NCBI GenBank assembly: GCA_051294375.1
Contig: CM119271.1
Span: 1,296,721 to 1,360,720, forward strand
Source: Paraspadella gotoi
Lineage: Eukaryota > Chaetognatha
Reading direction: 5' to 3'
DNA: 64,000 nucleotides
Shown here: piece by piece, positions 50,527-62,166 of the stretch
How the letters are laid out: each line of letters opens with the position of its first letter
How positions within the stretch are numbered: the first letter of the stretch is position 1
Made by a program: the position numbers and the translations under genes
Notes under the pieces: model-generated
What the model saw: the letters and a program-made list of their open reading frames with translations, nothing else
Database searches by the model: none
Told to the model about the DNA's origin: nothing

Positions 50527-53246
50527 TTACCTTTGTCATTCCTCCTATCGAAACTTCGAGAAAAAAAAACCAACATTTTGGTAAGTCGTTTTAGAACTTT
50601 TTCTTTCTTTTGTTTCGTGTTTGTCTCGTTCGTTTTGGTTCATTGGTAATTGAAGAATGGGATAAGTTAGTATCGAAATTGTTTAATCTTTAAACGTTAA
50701 GCTTCTTATTCTCTCTCCTTCCCCCTTCTCCCCTTTTTTTGCCCTTTCTTTTCTATACAGGGAGACACACAAACCACGAGGACTACGACAACGGGCTCTC
50801 CGACAAAAAACACTTGAAAGATGATAAACTGATGGAATTCTCTACCCACGTCCCTTTCTCTATCTCCCAAGGTCCCACCCCCCGTTTCTCGCTCTTTAAA
50901 TCGTCCCGCCGCCAATAAAATGCGTATCCTGTGACACGGGCTGCATAACGTTTTCACAAAAATAAACTAAGCTCCGACCCTATTTGATTATAAACAAAAT
51001 GTAAACTAATAACAATTATAAATGTTAAGGACTTTTTTCACCTATGAACCCTCTCCCAAAGCCGTCTCCTTAATTTGTGTTGTTTTGCGCGACATTAGTC
51101 GCCGAGCGAATACCTTTTTTTTTCATCGCTTTTTTAGTCTATAAATAAATATTAATTGTGTTTGCCAGTACAATCGCATTAAGTCATGTCTCGTCTTTTC
51201 AGTCGTTTCGTCGCTCGACGCGTTGTTGTTTTTTATTGTTTTTTTTCCTTTTTTTTAATTTTTTGCTAAATGTTTTTGTTACACGTGTTTTTTTTAAAAA
51301 AATGATTGTTGGGGCGAACAAGTTTCCGGTCTTGGTCCCCAAAAAAAGTGTTACCATTTGATTACGAATTAACATTGATATATAATTGTTTTTTATTATC
51401 CAAGCTTCTTTCTTTCGGTTTTTAGTCGATTTTTGCAATCAATTCTTTTTTCTAAATTTAAAACACTTTTATGTTGTCTCTTAAACTTACTGCTTGCGTT
51501 CCCCAATTTTTTAAAACTTTCTTAAAGCGGGAAACTAGTCAAAAAAATGAAAGGGGGGGGGGAAAGCTTCTTTCTCGATCCCCCATCCCCAGTTCTTTAT
51601 CTCCCGAAAGGATGTCAGTTGAGTTTGATGCACTTTTTTTTCTTTGAGTTTCTTCGTTGATTTCACAGCTTTTTTTTATCTTCTTTTCGGGATTAACTTT
51701 AATTTTTTCTATTTGAGCTAGGATTATATATATATATCAACAAATCCTAAAGTTATTTATTTACAGTGAATTCTATGAAGTTTCTGTTATATATCTTTAG
51801 GCTTATCCTTTTCTTCGACACTCCCCCCTCCTTGTTTCTGGGCCAGGTCCAAAATTCTTCTTAAAAAGTCACGCTAAATAGGATTTACAATCCGTTTCTC
51901 AATTATATAGAATAATAGTCGCGTAAAATAAAGTAGAGAGCTCTTCGGCGTTCAAATCGTTTGTCGCCTTCTCTTGTCCAAAATGTTCCCAATTAACTTT
52001 GTTGAAATACTTGACAGTTCATTCCACCGTCTTCGTCCCGCGGCCCTCCTCCCCTCCTCCCCCATTTTTTCCCTCCATTATCCGTCATATAAGATTTAGC
52101 TCCCCAACTATGGGCTTTTTAGATAGTTATACGTCCATTTTCTCCTCTCCCTCCCCTATCCCCATTTATCAAGGCCTCTTATTATGTTTTTATTATTTTA
52201 AATTCCGCTTCCAATCCAGGAATTTTGTTTCCGATGGGAAAAAAATTATTCTCGATTAAAATCGTAAACACGCTGACCATAAACTTTAAAAGTTAAGCAG
52301 AAAAAAATTAATTTCCTTGATTGTAAGCACCTTTAATCACTTATACGGTTAGATTATCTGCGATCATCTCTCTCGTCATTACGTTTTGCTATTTGCAATT
52401 ATACTTACTCAAATTTTTGTGTATTCATGTGTTACCAGTTAAGCAAAAAAAAAAATTGGTTCAGTGGAATTTAAAACGTTCGAGGATTCGAAAAAGACCA
52501 ATTATATAATCTTATTGAAAGCACAATATACAAATATACATATCTAGATATATTCAATGGCTTTTTTGCGTTTTTTAATGTTACCGTAATTAGAAGGGTA
52601 GAGCGTCAGTCGTTCCATTCGCCTTGAGAAGTATTTTCGGCGAAACCTTTGACGTTGCGATTAAATGATTCTTGTCAAGTTTTTATTCTCGTAGGATTTT
52701 CTATATTTTCCCATCGAAATCCCAACGCTACTGAGCCTCTTATAATCATACATTACCAATGTTGACTCTCTCTCTCTCCCCTTTCCATTGTACATCTCAG
52801 TTATGAGTCAAAAAGCGGAAAACAAAAGCGGCGGAAGATAAGAACTCGGGTATCATAAATGAGAATGTGGGCGCGATTGAGGACGCCGCTCCGACGGAAC
52901 GGAAAGGCGGCGGCGACGACGACGACGCCGGCAGAGTTAGAGCGTCAAAGTCTCGTCGACGACGCCTTTCGAAATCGGGCTGACGTGCGGAGGCGAGTGA
53001 AAATCGTTGGACGAAACTAAAAAGATTGTTGTTATAGTAACTGTAGTTAACGGGATTAGATTTAATTTTCGCAGCCGTTTTAGTGAAGCATCCATTTTGT
53101 AGAAACAACTACGACCAGCTCAATCATAACGGTCAGATATTAGACTAAACTCTCCACAAACGGATCCAAAGCTCCCTTTTCTTTTAAAAACATAAAAACC
53201 CCAAACAAAGCAAATATTTATTTATTTTTCTATTTCTACCCCAAAG
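50527..53246. other. ERK 3' region and spacer before the SLC38-type gene
   Basis: Long AT/T-rich stretch with pyrimidine tracts. A probable first exon of the transporter lies in 52801-52996 (acceptor-like CCATTGTACATCTCAG ends at 52800). The best phase-compatible guess is ATG 52859 to 52935, but its donor is weak. Nothing else was recognised. Confidence 0.5.
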
Positions 53247-53552
53247 CTACGGCAGCGTCACTTCCCGTCCCGCCCCCAATTCGAAATCGGTCGATCAGAC
53301 CGGGACGACTTGGTACGTCTCCGTGTTTTTGGTCGTCAACGCGGCTCTCGGTGCGGGTCTGCTTAATTTCCCTCACGCCTTCCACGCTGCCGGTGAGTGC
53401 AAAATGTCTGGACATTCGACACCATTTTTTTAATACGATTGTTTAGCGGTCTAAACAACAACCACAACAACAACAACAAAAAAAAAGAAAAATAACGAAC
53501 TCATAACCTTTGAAGCAATGATCAAGAATCTCTCTCTGTCTCTCTCTCTCTG

Positions 53553-53583
<31 letters not shown>

Positions 53584-55777
53584 TTCTCTCTCTCACATAG
53601 ATACACCCCATTTCGTTTTAACCATTGATACCTGTCCCAAAAATGTCAATACCACATTAACCCTAATTTACAAGTTACGTGGTAATACGACAACTTTACA
53701 CCCTAACCTCAAGGCGGCGTGGCGTCGGCGTTGACCGTCCAATCGATGCTCCTCGTCGTCGCCTGCTCCACCCTCATAATCCTCGCCTATTGCGCGGACG
53801 CTCACAACTCGCCCACCTATCAAGACGTCATTCACTCTTGCCTCGGCGACCGATTCCATTTACTCTGCTCCGCCATCATTTCCGGTTATTGCTTCGGTTC
53901 TTGCATCACGTTTCTTATCATCATCGGTAAGATCTATCGGGTGGGGAGCGTTGATCGGGATATTTTCAATAATAAAGACAGAACTCGCTTAACTGATGAG
54001 CGGGGTATTCTGTACATAACCTTCTCTCTTCCTTCTACTCATTGATGCGTAAAAAAAAACAATTACAATTAATTTAAATACATAACCAATGTTTTATTAA
54101 ACAAGTTACAAATGAGAAATGTTGACAGTTCCAAATTCCAAGGATCCTTCAAAAATTTTGAGTCAACTTCCTTTCTCTCTTCCTTTCTCATTTCCCAGGC
54201 GATCAGTGGGATCAATTTTTCTACAGTTCCAATCCTCTTTTCTGTCGAGTCTTCTACACCAACCGTCCGTTCACCGTCAGCGTCACCTCGATCCTCTTCA
54301 TCCTCCCGCTCTGCTATCCGCGTCGCATCGATTTTCTTAAATACGTTAGCGCCGCGGGCGTGGCGACCATCGTTTACGTGGTGGCGCTCTCCGCGTGGAA
54401 GTACTGGTCGGGCGAGTACGCGGGCCGGGCCGGGGAGTTGAAAACGGCCCCGACCGCGTGGTCCGACGTTTTCCTGGTGGCGCCGACTATATTCTTCGGG
54501 TATCAGTGCCACATCAGCTCCGTTCCCATCTACCACTGTCTCCGCTCCAGATCGACGACCAACTTCTTGAAGACGGCGCTCTCGGCGCTGGGAATCTGCA
54601 TGGCCTCGTACTCTGTCGTCGCCGTTTATGGATACTGGACCTTCGGCGGGTGAGAGGAAGAAATAAGAAAAGTTAGTATTGAGAGATTGATCGTTTTCTT
54701 CTTTTTGTAGCGACGTTTCTGACGACATTTTAGAAAACTACAACCCAGACGATCCTTTCGTATTGTCAGCCATGATCGCCATCGCCGCAAAAACCTACAC
54801 TACCTACCCGCTGCTGCTTTTCTGCGGCCGCACAGGTGAGGGATCAAAGGACAGATAGGTCAAGCTCGTGTAACTCTCTCAGTGTTAGAATGCTCGCCTG
54901 CCACGCGGGTGACCCGGGTTCGTCATTGAGGCACGTACTATAAAGTAAACATAATAGTAAAAAGAACCAAATAAATGTCTATGAAAAATCCATTAGTATG
55001 AATTCGTGAATCGATGATAAACGGAGGCCGATGATCCTGAAGGAGAGAAGGCATGAGCGTAACCGTAACACTAGGTCAATCTATCCGTTGGCACTTATTC
55101 TCCTAATCTTTTCATCTTAGGAGTTGATTCTTTGTGGATCCGGTTTCGTGGTCTGTCAGACTCCGAGGCGGAACTCGGCGAATGTAGGCGACGCCTGGTC
55201 ATCGCTTCTCTTTGGTTCTTTTCGTCCGTCGTGGCGGCCATTTTTATTCCGGGTCAGGAAATCAAGCCATTAATAATAAAGGTAATCAATTTATTTTATT
55301 TGTAAATTTTACTCACCAGGCATAGACATCGTGATATCATTTCTCGGCGCCTTCGCCGCCATCTTCATCGTCATCTTCCCTGGTTTGTGTCTCGTCAAAG
55401 TCGCCTCCGACAAACTCTTCGACGTCCCTAGCGTCTCCATCGAAGAAACGGACGAGTTTTTGACGCCCACGGTTTTGGCGCCGCAGTCGCCGATCCCGCT
55501 CATTTTGGGGTCTGGTCTTCTAACGCCGCCGGTCACACCCAATTTTACGTCTTCTTTTACGACGCCGACCGGGTCATCGCCATTGCTAACGCCGCCTTTA
55601 TCGCCGCCTCTTTCGCCGCCACCCGTTAGCGGCGGTGGCATTTCAAATCGCGTCTTTTTAAAGGCGCTCGTCGTCTTCGGCGTTTTTCTCGTCGTTCTCG
55701 GCGTTTTTTTCTTCGGCATCATCTTTGCTCAAAGTTGCACGAGGAGAATCTCTAAACAGCCTTTATGCGTGTCATAG
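53247..55777 (+). CDS. SLC38A7: SLC38A7-like sodium-coupled amino-acid transporter
   Basis: Exons 53247-53392, 53714-53926, 54199-54649, 54711-54835, 55121-55252, 55320-55777 encode 507 residues. The N-terminal few residues come from an unresolved upstream exon. It belongs to the AAAP family. SNAT7 exports glutamine from lysosomes and SNAT8 is its sister, so the exact paralogue is uncertain. Seen: NAALGAGLLNFPHAF in TM1, about 11 hydrophobic segments, FFGYQCHISSVPIY in TM6-7, TYTTYPLLLFCGR in TM8, and LGAFAAIFIVIFPGLCLVKV. A Pro/Ser/Thr-rich insert of about 80 residues (LLTPPLSPPLSPPP) separates the last two helices, longer than I expect for SNAT7. Intron 54836-55120 holds a tRNA-Gly-like sequence. 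Confidence 0.88.
53521..53600. repeat. (CT)n-rich tract in a transporter intron
   Basis: About 80 bp of TCTCTC with scattered G and TTT interruptions in the intron 53393-53713. Confidence 0.9.
54871..54935 (+). repeat. tRNA-Gly(GCC)-like pseudogene or SINE head
   Basis: CTCAGTGTTAGAATGCTCGC then CTGCCACGCGGG and CCCGGGTTCG match the D, anticodon (GCC) and T arms of eukaryotic tRNA-Gly. The 3' half of the T-loop and the acceptor arm (TCATTGAGGCA) are broken and do not pair with the 5' end. It therefore looks like a non-functional copy or the promoter head of a SINE, inside an intron of the transporter gene. Confidence 0.6.
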
Positions 55778-56649
55778 ATATTATTTTTGATGTTTTCGTG
55801 TGAGATTTACACATAATACCTCTAAGTACTAAAATGGCCTGTATGCTAGGTGACGGATATTTGGGCTTGGATGTTTTCGAGTGAGATTTACAGAAAACAC
55901 AGGTGCCACAAGTGCCTTAGGATTTTTTTCTATGTGGGTTCTATCTTTTTTTGTTCCGAGTGCTAGCCGTTGGTTGACAAGTATTTTTTACCTCAATTTT
56001 TATCTCATCCTTTACGGATTTTTATTTTTCACTTGCTGTTTTTACGTTTGGAGCACGGGTGATTTCGCCTTTAGGTTATTTAAATTATTTTGTATCGAGT
56101 AGCACTCTCGGGTTTAAGTATTCACCACATCATATTTTAGCATTGTGTTTAACTGTTCAATGATTGTTCATCCTCTACAATTATTGCGTGCGAGATTTAC
56201 TCGTACCCTAGATAGCTTTAATGGCTTAGTTTTGTAGATTTTAATTTTTACAACCAAGATACCTCTGCGCCAACGGATTTTAGAGTCTCATTCGTAACAA
56301 CTTTTATATTAAACATGCTACATAATCATTCGGATCTGACCCACTCAGACATAGGTCAACAGCTTTTTACTTATTTTTCTTGGGTGTTTTTTGCTGTCGA
56401 TTAATTTCCGCAGCCTAATTTTTTACGTTTGTGCTATTCGGCCTACTTTTTAATTATTCGATTTTACCAAGACAGTTTTGAGATATTGCTCTTGCCCATT
56501 AATTTAAGTTGAACGTTTAAACGCTCTTTTCTTTAGTTGTCTTGGATTAGTATTTAGTTTCTTTTCCCCGGGCAAAACTACGTGTGGCGCGGTCCACATA
56601 CAGCTTCGGCATGTGGGGCACGTCGTGAAAAAAAACAAAAGACAAAACA
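55778..56649. other. Transporter 3' region and spacer before KCTD9
   Basis: Contains three copies of a GTG.GAGATTTAC motif (about 55799, 55882, 56187), the first and last followed by TAATGGC-like text. Otherwise AT-rich, with no gene seen. Confidence 0.5.
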
Positions 56650-58009
56650 ATGCGGCGCGTGACTTTGATCCCCAACGGCTCAATCGCCGACGGCCGCGCC
56701 ATCTCCCTCCCCGCCTCGTCGAGCCTCAACGACCTCCTCGACCGCGCCGGCGTCAAACTCGGCGTGGACGCCGTCAAACTCTTCACCCGAAGCGGAGGCC
56801 TTGTCGACGACGTCGATCTCGTCCGCGACGACGACATCCTCTTCGTCAGCGCGGGCGAAGCCTTCGAGGGTCGTGGAAGGGAAGAAGGGAGGTTGGGGCG
56901 TTCGGAGGAGGAAACCACTCGAGGGACTGGAGAGATTTCTTCTCGGCGCTGGTCGCGGGAAGGTCTCTCCGCCGAGGTTCGATTGCCGAGCGACTGGATC
57001 ACCATCAACGTGGGTGGGAAATGTTTTACCACTACTCGGAGCACGCTCGTGCGTAAGGAGCCGGACAGCATGTTGGCCAAGATGTTCGCCGAAGGTGACA
57101 CTTTTCATGTTAACTTTTTTTTTATCAACCTTAACACTTTATCCTGACCTCATCACTTATTTTGATTCCGTCCTTACCTTTCTAGATGAGGCCCAAGACC
57201 CCCTCTGGAAGAGCAGCCGCGATTCGACGGGCGCATTCCTCATCGATCGTTCGCCCGTCCACTTCGAGCCTCTTCTCAACTTCCTCCGCCACGGCCAACT
57301 CGTTCTCGACAAAAACGTCAATCCCCAGGGGGTGTTGGAGGAGGCTCGGTTTTTCGGCCTCACTTCCCTCGTCGATGCCTTGGAGGAGGCGGTTCGCGCC
57401 GATTCGGAACCGGCCGACGACGGGCCTTTCCGGCGCCGAGACGTCGTCCGGGCGATCATGGTCACCTCCACCGTTTCCGAGCTTAGATTTCAGGGCGTCA
57501 ACTTGACCGGGATTGACCTCTCCCGTCTTGACCTTCGCCACGTCAACTTTCGGCTGGCGCGACTTGCCGGCGCCGATCTCCGCGGCGCCAACCTTTCCCA
57601 CGCCAATCTCGACCGCGCCGAGCTGACCAAAGCCAACCTTGACGGGGCCACACTCTTTGGCGCTAAAATGGTCTGCGCTTCCTTCGAAGGCGCTTCCCTC
57701 AAGGGCTGCAATTTCGAGGACCCTGCCGGATCGCGGACCAACATGGAAGGGGCCAACCTCAAGGGGGTCAACCTAGAAGGCAGCGCCATGGCCAACGTCA
57801 ACCTGCGCGTGGCCAATCTGCGCAACGCCAACCTGCAAAACTGTGACCTGAGATCGGCGGTGCTGGCGGGCGCCGACCTGGAAAATTGCGTGCTGAGCGG
57901 GTGTGACCTGCAAGAGGCCAACCTGAGAGGGGCTAACCTCACGGACGTCGCCTTCGATCTGATCCTCACGCCTCTTCACTGCTCGCAGTTCAATAACATA
58001 AGCCTTTAA
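56650..58009 (+). CDS. KCTD9: KCTD9, BTB and pentapeptide-repeat protein
   Basis: Exons 56650-57094 and 57186-58009 give 422 residues; the human protein has 389. KCTD9 is a proposed Cullin-3 substrate adaptor (family knowledge). Residues 1 to about 80 form the ubiquitin-fold-like start (MRRVTLIPNGS...VRDDDILFVSAGE). A charged insert (about 77-115, Arg/Glu-rich) is not in the vertebrate protein. Then come the T1-type BTB (WITINVGGKCFTTTRSTLVR, RHGQLVLD, LEEARFFGL) and about 25 pentapeptide units of the A(D/N)Lxx type (ADLRGANLSHANL). It ends LTPLHCSQ as in orthologues. The start is fixed by the conserved MRRVTL. CHRAC1 begins only 207 bp downstream. Confidence 0.96.
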
Positions 58010-58216
58010 ACCCCCTCGTCCTCCGATCCACATTCCGAGCTGGCTTTTTATTCTGATGATTCAATTCCGTATTAACTAGATTTTTTCTCTTTTAGTCTGT
58101 TATATTCCATCGTTGAGGTCGTTTATATTGCGTTTTTTTATTATTGTGTTCCTCGACGTTAGTTTTAATATTGTTTCTTTTTTTTTTTCAACCAGTCTTT
58201 AAAAAAAAATAGACAC

Positions 58217-59021
58217 ATGTCCGAAAACGCCGCCGCCGGTCCCCGCGCCTCCAAGAAAACTTCTCCCTCTTCCGCCGTCCCCTCGAAACAGTCGGCCGAC
58301 GCCGCGGGTTCCGAGAGCAAAGTAGTGACTCTTCCTCTCTCCCGCGTTAAGACGATCATGAAGTCTTCGCCCGACGTCTCCAACATCTCGCAAGAGTCGC
58401 TCTTCCTCGTCGCCAAAGCCGCCGAACTCTTCGTCGACCACCTGACCCTCAAGGCGTTGGAACGATCGCCCGACAAGACCAACGTCGAGTACAGGGCCCT
58501 GGCCGACTTCGTCAATGGCGAGGACACCATGCAATTCTTGCAGGTGGTGGAGGGGCAAGGTCGTGCCAAACGAGATGTTGAATTACGAGATGTTTTATTA
58601 CTTGAATCGAAATTTTTTGGAAAACTTTTGTGAAACATTGATACTACAGAACACTATAAATCGGGGGAGGGGAAAGGAATAGAATGAAACTGATAGGAGA
58701 CTGAAACTTAATGTATTCAAATTTGTCTACAATAATATGCTAATTACATTAAAGACAATTCGGTTATGATATTAAACCTACAAAAGCCAGAAACTGAAAA
58801 TAATGGGAATTCCGAATTGGAAATGCAAAGATTTAAATATAATTATCTTTCTCTCCCTGGCACCCGCTCAGGACATCATCCCTCACAAAATCAAGTTTGG
58901 GGATTATCTCAAGCTGATGGAAGGCGACAGCGATTGCGAGGTCATCTCAAGTTCGAGCGACGACAGCGACAACGACGACGATTCTGACGACGACGTCATC
59001 CCCGTCACCAAAGACTCATGA
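58217..59021 (+). CDS. CHRAC1: CHRAC1, histone-fold subunit of chromatin-remodelling/Pol epsilon complexes
   Basis: Exons 58217-58543 and 58872-59021, phase 0, give 158 residues. The histone fold spans about residues 37-110 (TLPLSRVKTIMKSSPDVSNI, LFLVAKAAELFVDHL), followed by a Ser/Asp-rich acidic tail (DDSDNDDDSDDD). CHRAC1 pairs with POLE3 in the CHRAC nucleosome-sliding complex (family knowledge). POLE4 is the nearest alternative, but the KSSPDVSNI...QESL stretch and acidic tail favour CHRAC1. A strong acceptor-like tract (TTTCTTTTTTTTTTTCAACCAG) ends at 58195, 21 bp before the ATG. Confidence 0.92.
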
Positions 59022-59329
59022 CGAAGACCTGCCATTGCACTCGTTTATTTTTTGTTATTATTGTTATATTAAACTTTATTTTCGTTCTTTTATAACTTAT
59101 CGATTCTCACCAATTTCTCTTTCGTTTTTGCCATTTCTATACCAGTTTAAAAAAAAAAAAAAAACTTATCGGATTACAAAGCAAAAAAGAAAAAAGAAAA
59201 ACCAAACAAACGAAGTCTCTCTGTCACGATCGTTTGAGTTCGTGACGAAAATGCTGACTCGACCTTTGTAGCCAGTTTTTGTTGTTTTTTTTCCGCCGCT
59301 TGAAAACCAGGATCTAAGAGAGAGAAAAA

Positions 59330-61542
59330 ATGGAATCGGCCGAGGTATCACATAATAATAATGATGATAATAATGATAAGAGATCCATGTTGTTTGGGAG
59401 TTAATAAAATGGACTGTGTGAGAGTTTTGCTTGGAGTGTCCTACAAGGTTGTTATCTTGTGAGTGTTGTGGAGGTCAAAGTGAGGGTAAATTGAATAATT
59501 GGATAATTATTAGGTTGTAGTGATTGTACAATTTTATTTTCTTTATCTTCTTTTCCTTTTCCCTCTTCCTCTCTCTCTCTCCTCATCTCTTTCTCTCTCT
59601 CCCCCTTTCTCCTTCCTCACAGAGCCTCCGAGACTATTGGTTCTTCCGCCTAGCTTTTAATCTTCTCTGCTACTCCTCGGTGGCCGTCCCCTTCGCCCTC
59701 CTCTACTATCTCGCCAAGAAAAGGAATCTCATCGAGATACTGGGCCCCTCATCCTCCGCCGGCCTGCTCATCGAACGACTCATTTATGGGGTGCGAAACG
59801 GTTTACAGGACATTGAAGCCGGTACCTCTCTCTCGCCGATCAAAGGTATAGGGAGAAGCCAACGTTTGAGATGGTGCATTTTATTATCAGTTTCTTCGTT
59901 ATGGTGTTGCAAATTTCAAATTTCAAAATCCAGCCTCCACAGTCGATGAGCCGGAAAACTTTCTCCGCCAAGCCCTCTCTCTCTTGTTCTGCTTCGCCGG
60001 GCTGCAAGTGGCCTTCTTGACTTGGGGCGTTCTTCAGGAGCGCATCATGACCATCCCCTACGGTCAAGACGCTGGGGCGACGACGACGAGCGGGGAAAAG
60101 TTCAAAAACTCTCAGTTCCTCGTCTTCATGAACCGCGTGGCGGCGTTTATTGTTGCCGGGGCGACGCTGCTGTTCCGGAAACACCCCCGTCACGTCGCTC
60201 CCTTTTACAAATATTCTTTTTCCTCTTTTTCCAACGTCATGTCCTCGTGGTGCCAGTACGAGGCGCTAAAGTTCGTCTCCTTTCCTACTCAGGTCATCGC
60301 CAAGTCCACGAAAGTCATTCCCGGTGAGATTTTTGGAAAGAAGCTTTGATAAGACGAATCATCAATCGCATTATTTAACATTGTTTTGTTACGTTTCAGT
60401 GATGGTGATGGGGAAATTCGTTTCGGGAAAAACTTACCAGTTTTTCGAATACCTCACCGCCGGGATGATCAGCGCTGGCGTGACCATTTTCCTCCTCAGT
60501 AACGGCGATCATTCCGCTAAAACAACCGTCACCACTTTTTCCGGTGATTGATTTTTATTGATTTGATTATCGCCTTTCAATACTCAAAAATGCTTTGTTT
60601 CACAATTCGCAGGCCTTATTTTGCTAATCGGTTACATTCTTTTCGATTCGTTCACGTCCAACTGGCAAGGGGAGCTTTTCTCCTCTTACAGAATGTCCTC
60701 TTTTCAAATGATGTTCGGGGTTAACTTCTTTTCCATCATCTTCTGCGGTGTGTCCCTTATCGAGCAAGGAGGTATTTGGGAGAATTCGTTTTTTTGACTT
60801 GGAAACGTGCTAAATGCTACCCCATTGACCCCATCTTTTCACTTGGATACGTGCCAAATGCTACCCCATTGACCCCATCTTTTCACTTGGATACATGCCG
60901 AATGCTACCCCAATGACCCAATCTTTTCAAGGCTTTTTGGATAGCGTCTATTTCATGATGCGACATCCGACTTTCGCCCACCACGTGCTCTTTCTCTCAG
61001 CCTGCGGAGCAACCGGCCAGCTTTTCATCTTTCACACTATCTCCGCCTTTGGTCCAGTCACTTTCACCATAATCATGACAATTCGTCAAGGTGAGTCTTT
61101 CCAATCGTTACAATCCGCCAAAGTCAAGGTCAGTTTTAAATGGTTAATTCATCAGTCATGTTTCTTCACAATTGTAGTCGTAGCTTTTCGCGAAAAACTT
61201 TTTTTTTATTCCTAAATTCCTCAATGACGAACATATTTTAACGAAGGCTAATTGGCGAAAATTAAAATGAAATGACTTATTTATGCAAGTAATGTCACTG
61301 ATCTTAATCTTATTCGCTCTTGAATGAAAGACCATTTTCATAATATTGCAAATATCTGTACAAATTTGTTAGGTTTGTCAATTTTGCTGTCGTGCCTCAT
61401 TTACAACCATCCAATGACGGTTGGAGGATCTCTGGGCATGCTCTTGGTCTTCTGCGCCATCTTCCTGCGCATCTACGCCAACCGGAGACTCAAATCTGCT
61501 CAGTCGAAGAAGAAAGAGAGTTCTCGATCGGAGAACGCCTGA
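59330..61542 (+). CDS. SLC35B2: Golgi PAPS transporter 1 (SLC35B2/slalom type)
   Basis: Carries the sulfate donor PAPS from cytosol into the Golgi for sulfation of glycans and proteins (family knowledge). Exons: 59330-59344, 59623-59845, 59934-60323, 60400-60543, 60613-60771, 60932-61090, 61373-61542; 419 residues, near the human 432. Seen: about ten hydrophobic segments and the conserved runs [68 protein letters not shown] and [16 protein letters not shown]. The C-terminus is Lys-rich ([11 protein letters not shown]), a plausible retrieval signal. The 15-nt first coding exon (MESAE) is inferred from ATG plus donor GAG|GTATCA. Intron 60772-60931 is mostly three tandem repeats. Confidence 0.93.
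59424..59540. repeat. Diverged family B-like segment in SLC35B2 intron 1
   Basis: GGTTGTTATCTTGTGAGTGT, TGTGGAGGTC, then TTGGATAATTATTAGGTTG resemble the family B core in the same order, with many differences. Confidence 0.35.
60797..60931 (+). repeat. Three tandem 46-bp repeats ending at a splice acceptor
   Basis: Units of ACTTGGA(A/T)AC(G/A)TGC..AATGCTACCCCA(T/A)TGACCC(C)ATCTTTTCA. The last unit ends in CTTTTCAAG and forms the 3' splice site of exon 60932-61090. The two earlier units end in CTTTTCAC, so each carries a near-copy of the polypyrimidine tract but not the AG. Confidence 0.9.
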
Positions 61543-62166
61543 AAACACGGAGAGCTTGGAGAACAAAAAAATAATATCGCCACGCATTAAAAACCATTCG
61601 ATGACCCAAGTCTTTTTCACGTTTTATTTTGATTTTTTTTATTAAAAAAATTGTTTTAATCGGTTTTTTTGGTTAGATCGTAGCTTATTTATTGTTGCAG
61701 TATATATATATGTATCTCAGCTTGCGGATAATATTTTTTTACACCGAAGTTGGACAGATCTTTTTCACGATGCACGAATGACCTAGATTCAAGTTATAAA
61801 ATATGACGTTTTTATTTCCTGAATCAAATGATATGTTGTTATTTCGGTAGAAAATCATTTTTCGAATGTGTTTTTAATAATAATTTATGTTTAAAAAATA
61901 TCAATTAAGTTAAGCCTTGTAAATTCTAAACCAAAATTTCAAAAACTAAAACTTCCAACGATTTTGTGAATTAGTTAGGTCGTATGGTTATTAACATATT
62001 GAAATTATGTTTTTGATGATTTCATTTTTTTCAATCGCGAATACTATAGTCTGTAGTATTAAGATTAAACTTTTTCCCTAATTTTGTCTCGGAGGGGAAA
62101 ACTAGAGGAAAAATATGACTCGAAGATGAAAATTCGTGGGTCGTCGAAATTTTGTTTTGAAATAAA
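61543..62166. other. Spacer between SLC35B2 and the FHA gene
   Basis: AT-rich; SLC35B2 3' UTR and presumed promoter/5' UTR of the next gene. No repeat or gene was recognised. Confidence 0.55.

Noticed and set aside
52797-53108. Minus-strand 103-codon frame
   Set aside because: Antisense of the probable first transporter exon region. No supporting homology.
54871-54935. Functional tRNA-Gly gene
   Set aside because: The acceptor stem does not pair and the T-loop is broken, so it is kept as a pseudogene or SINE head.
55881-56102. Hydrophobic 73-codon ORF after the transporter gene
   Set aside because: T-rich 3' region gives Phe/Leu-rich frames by chance. No coding-like composition or homology.
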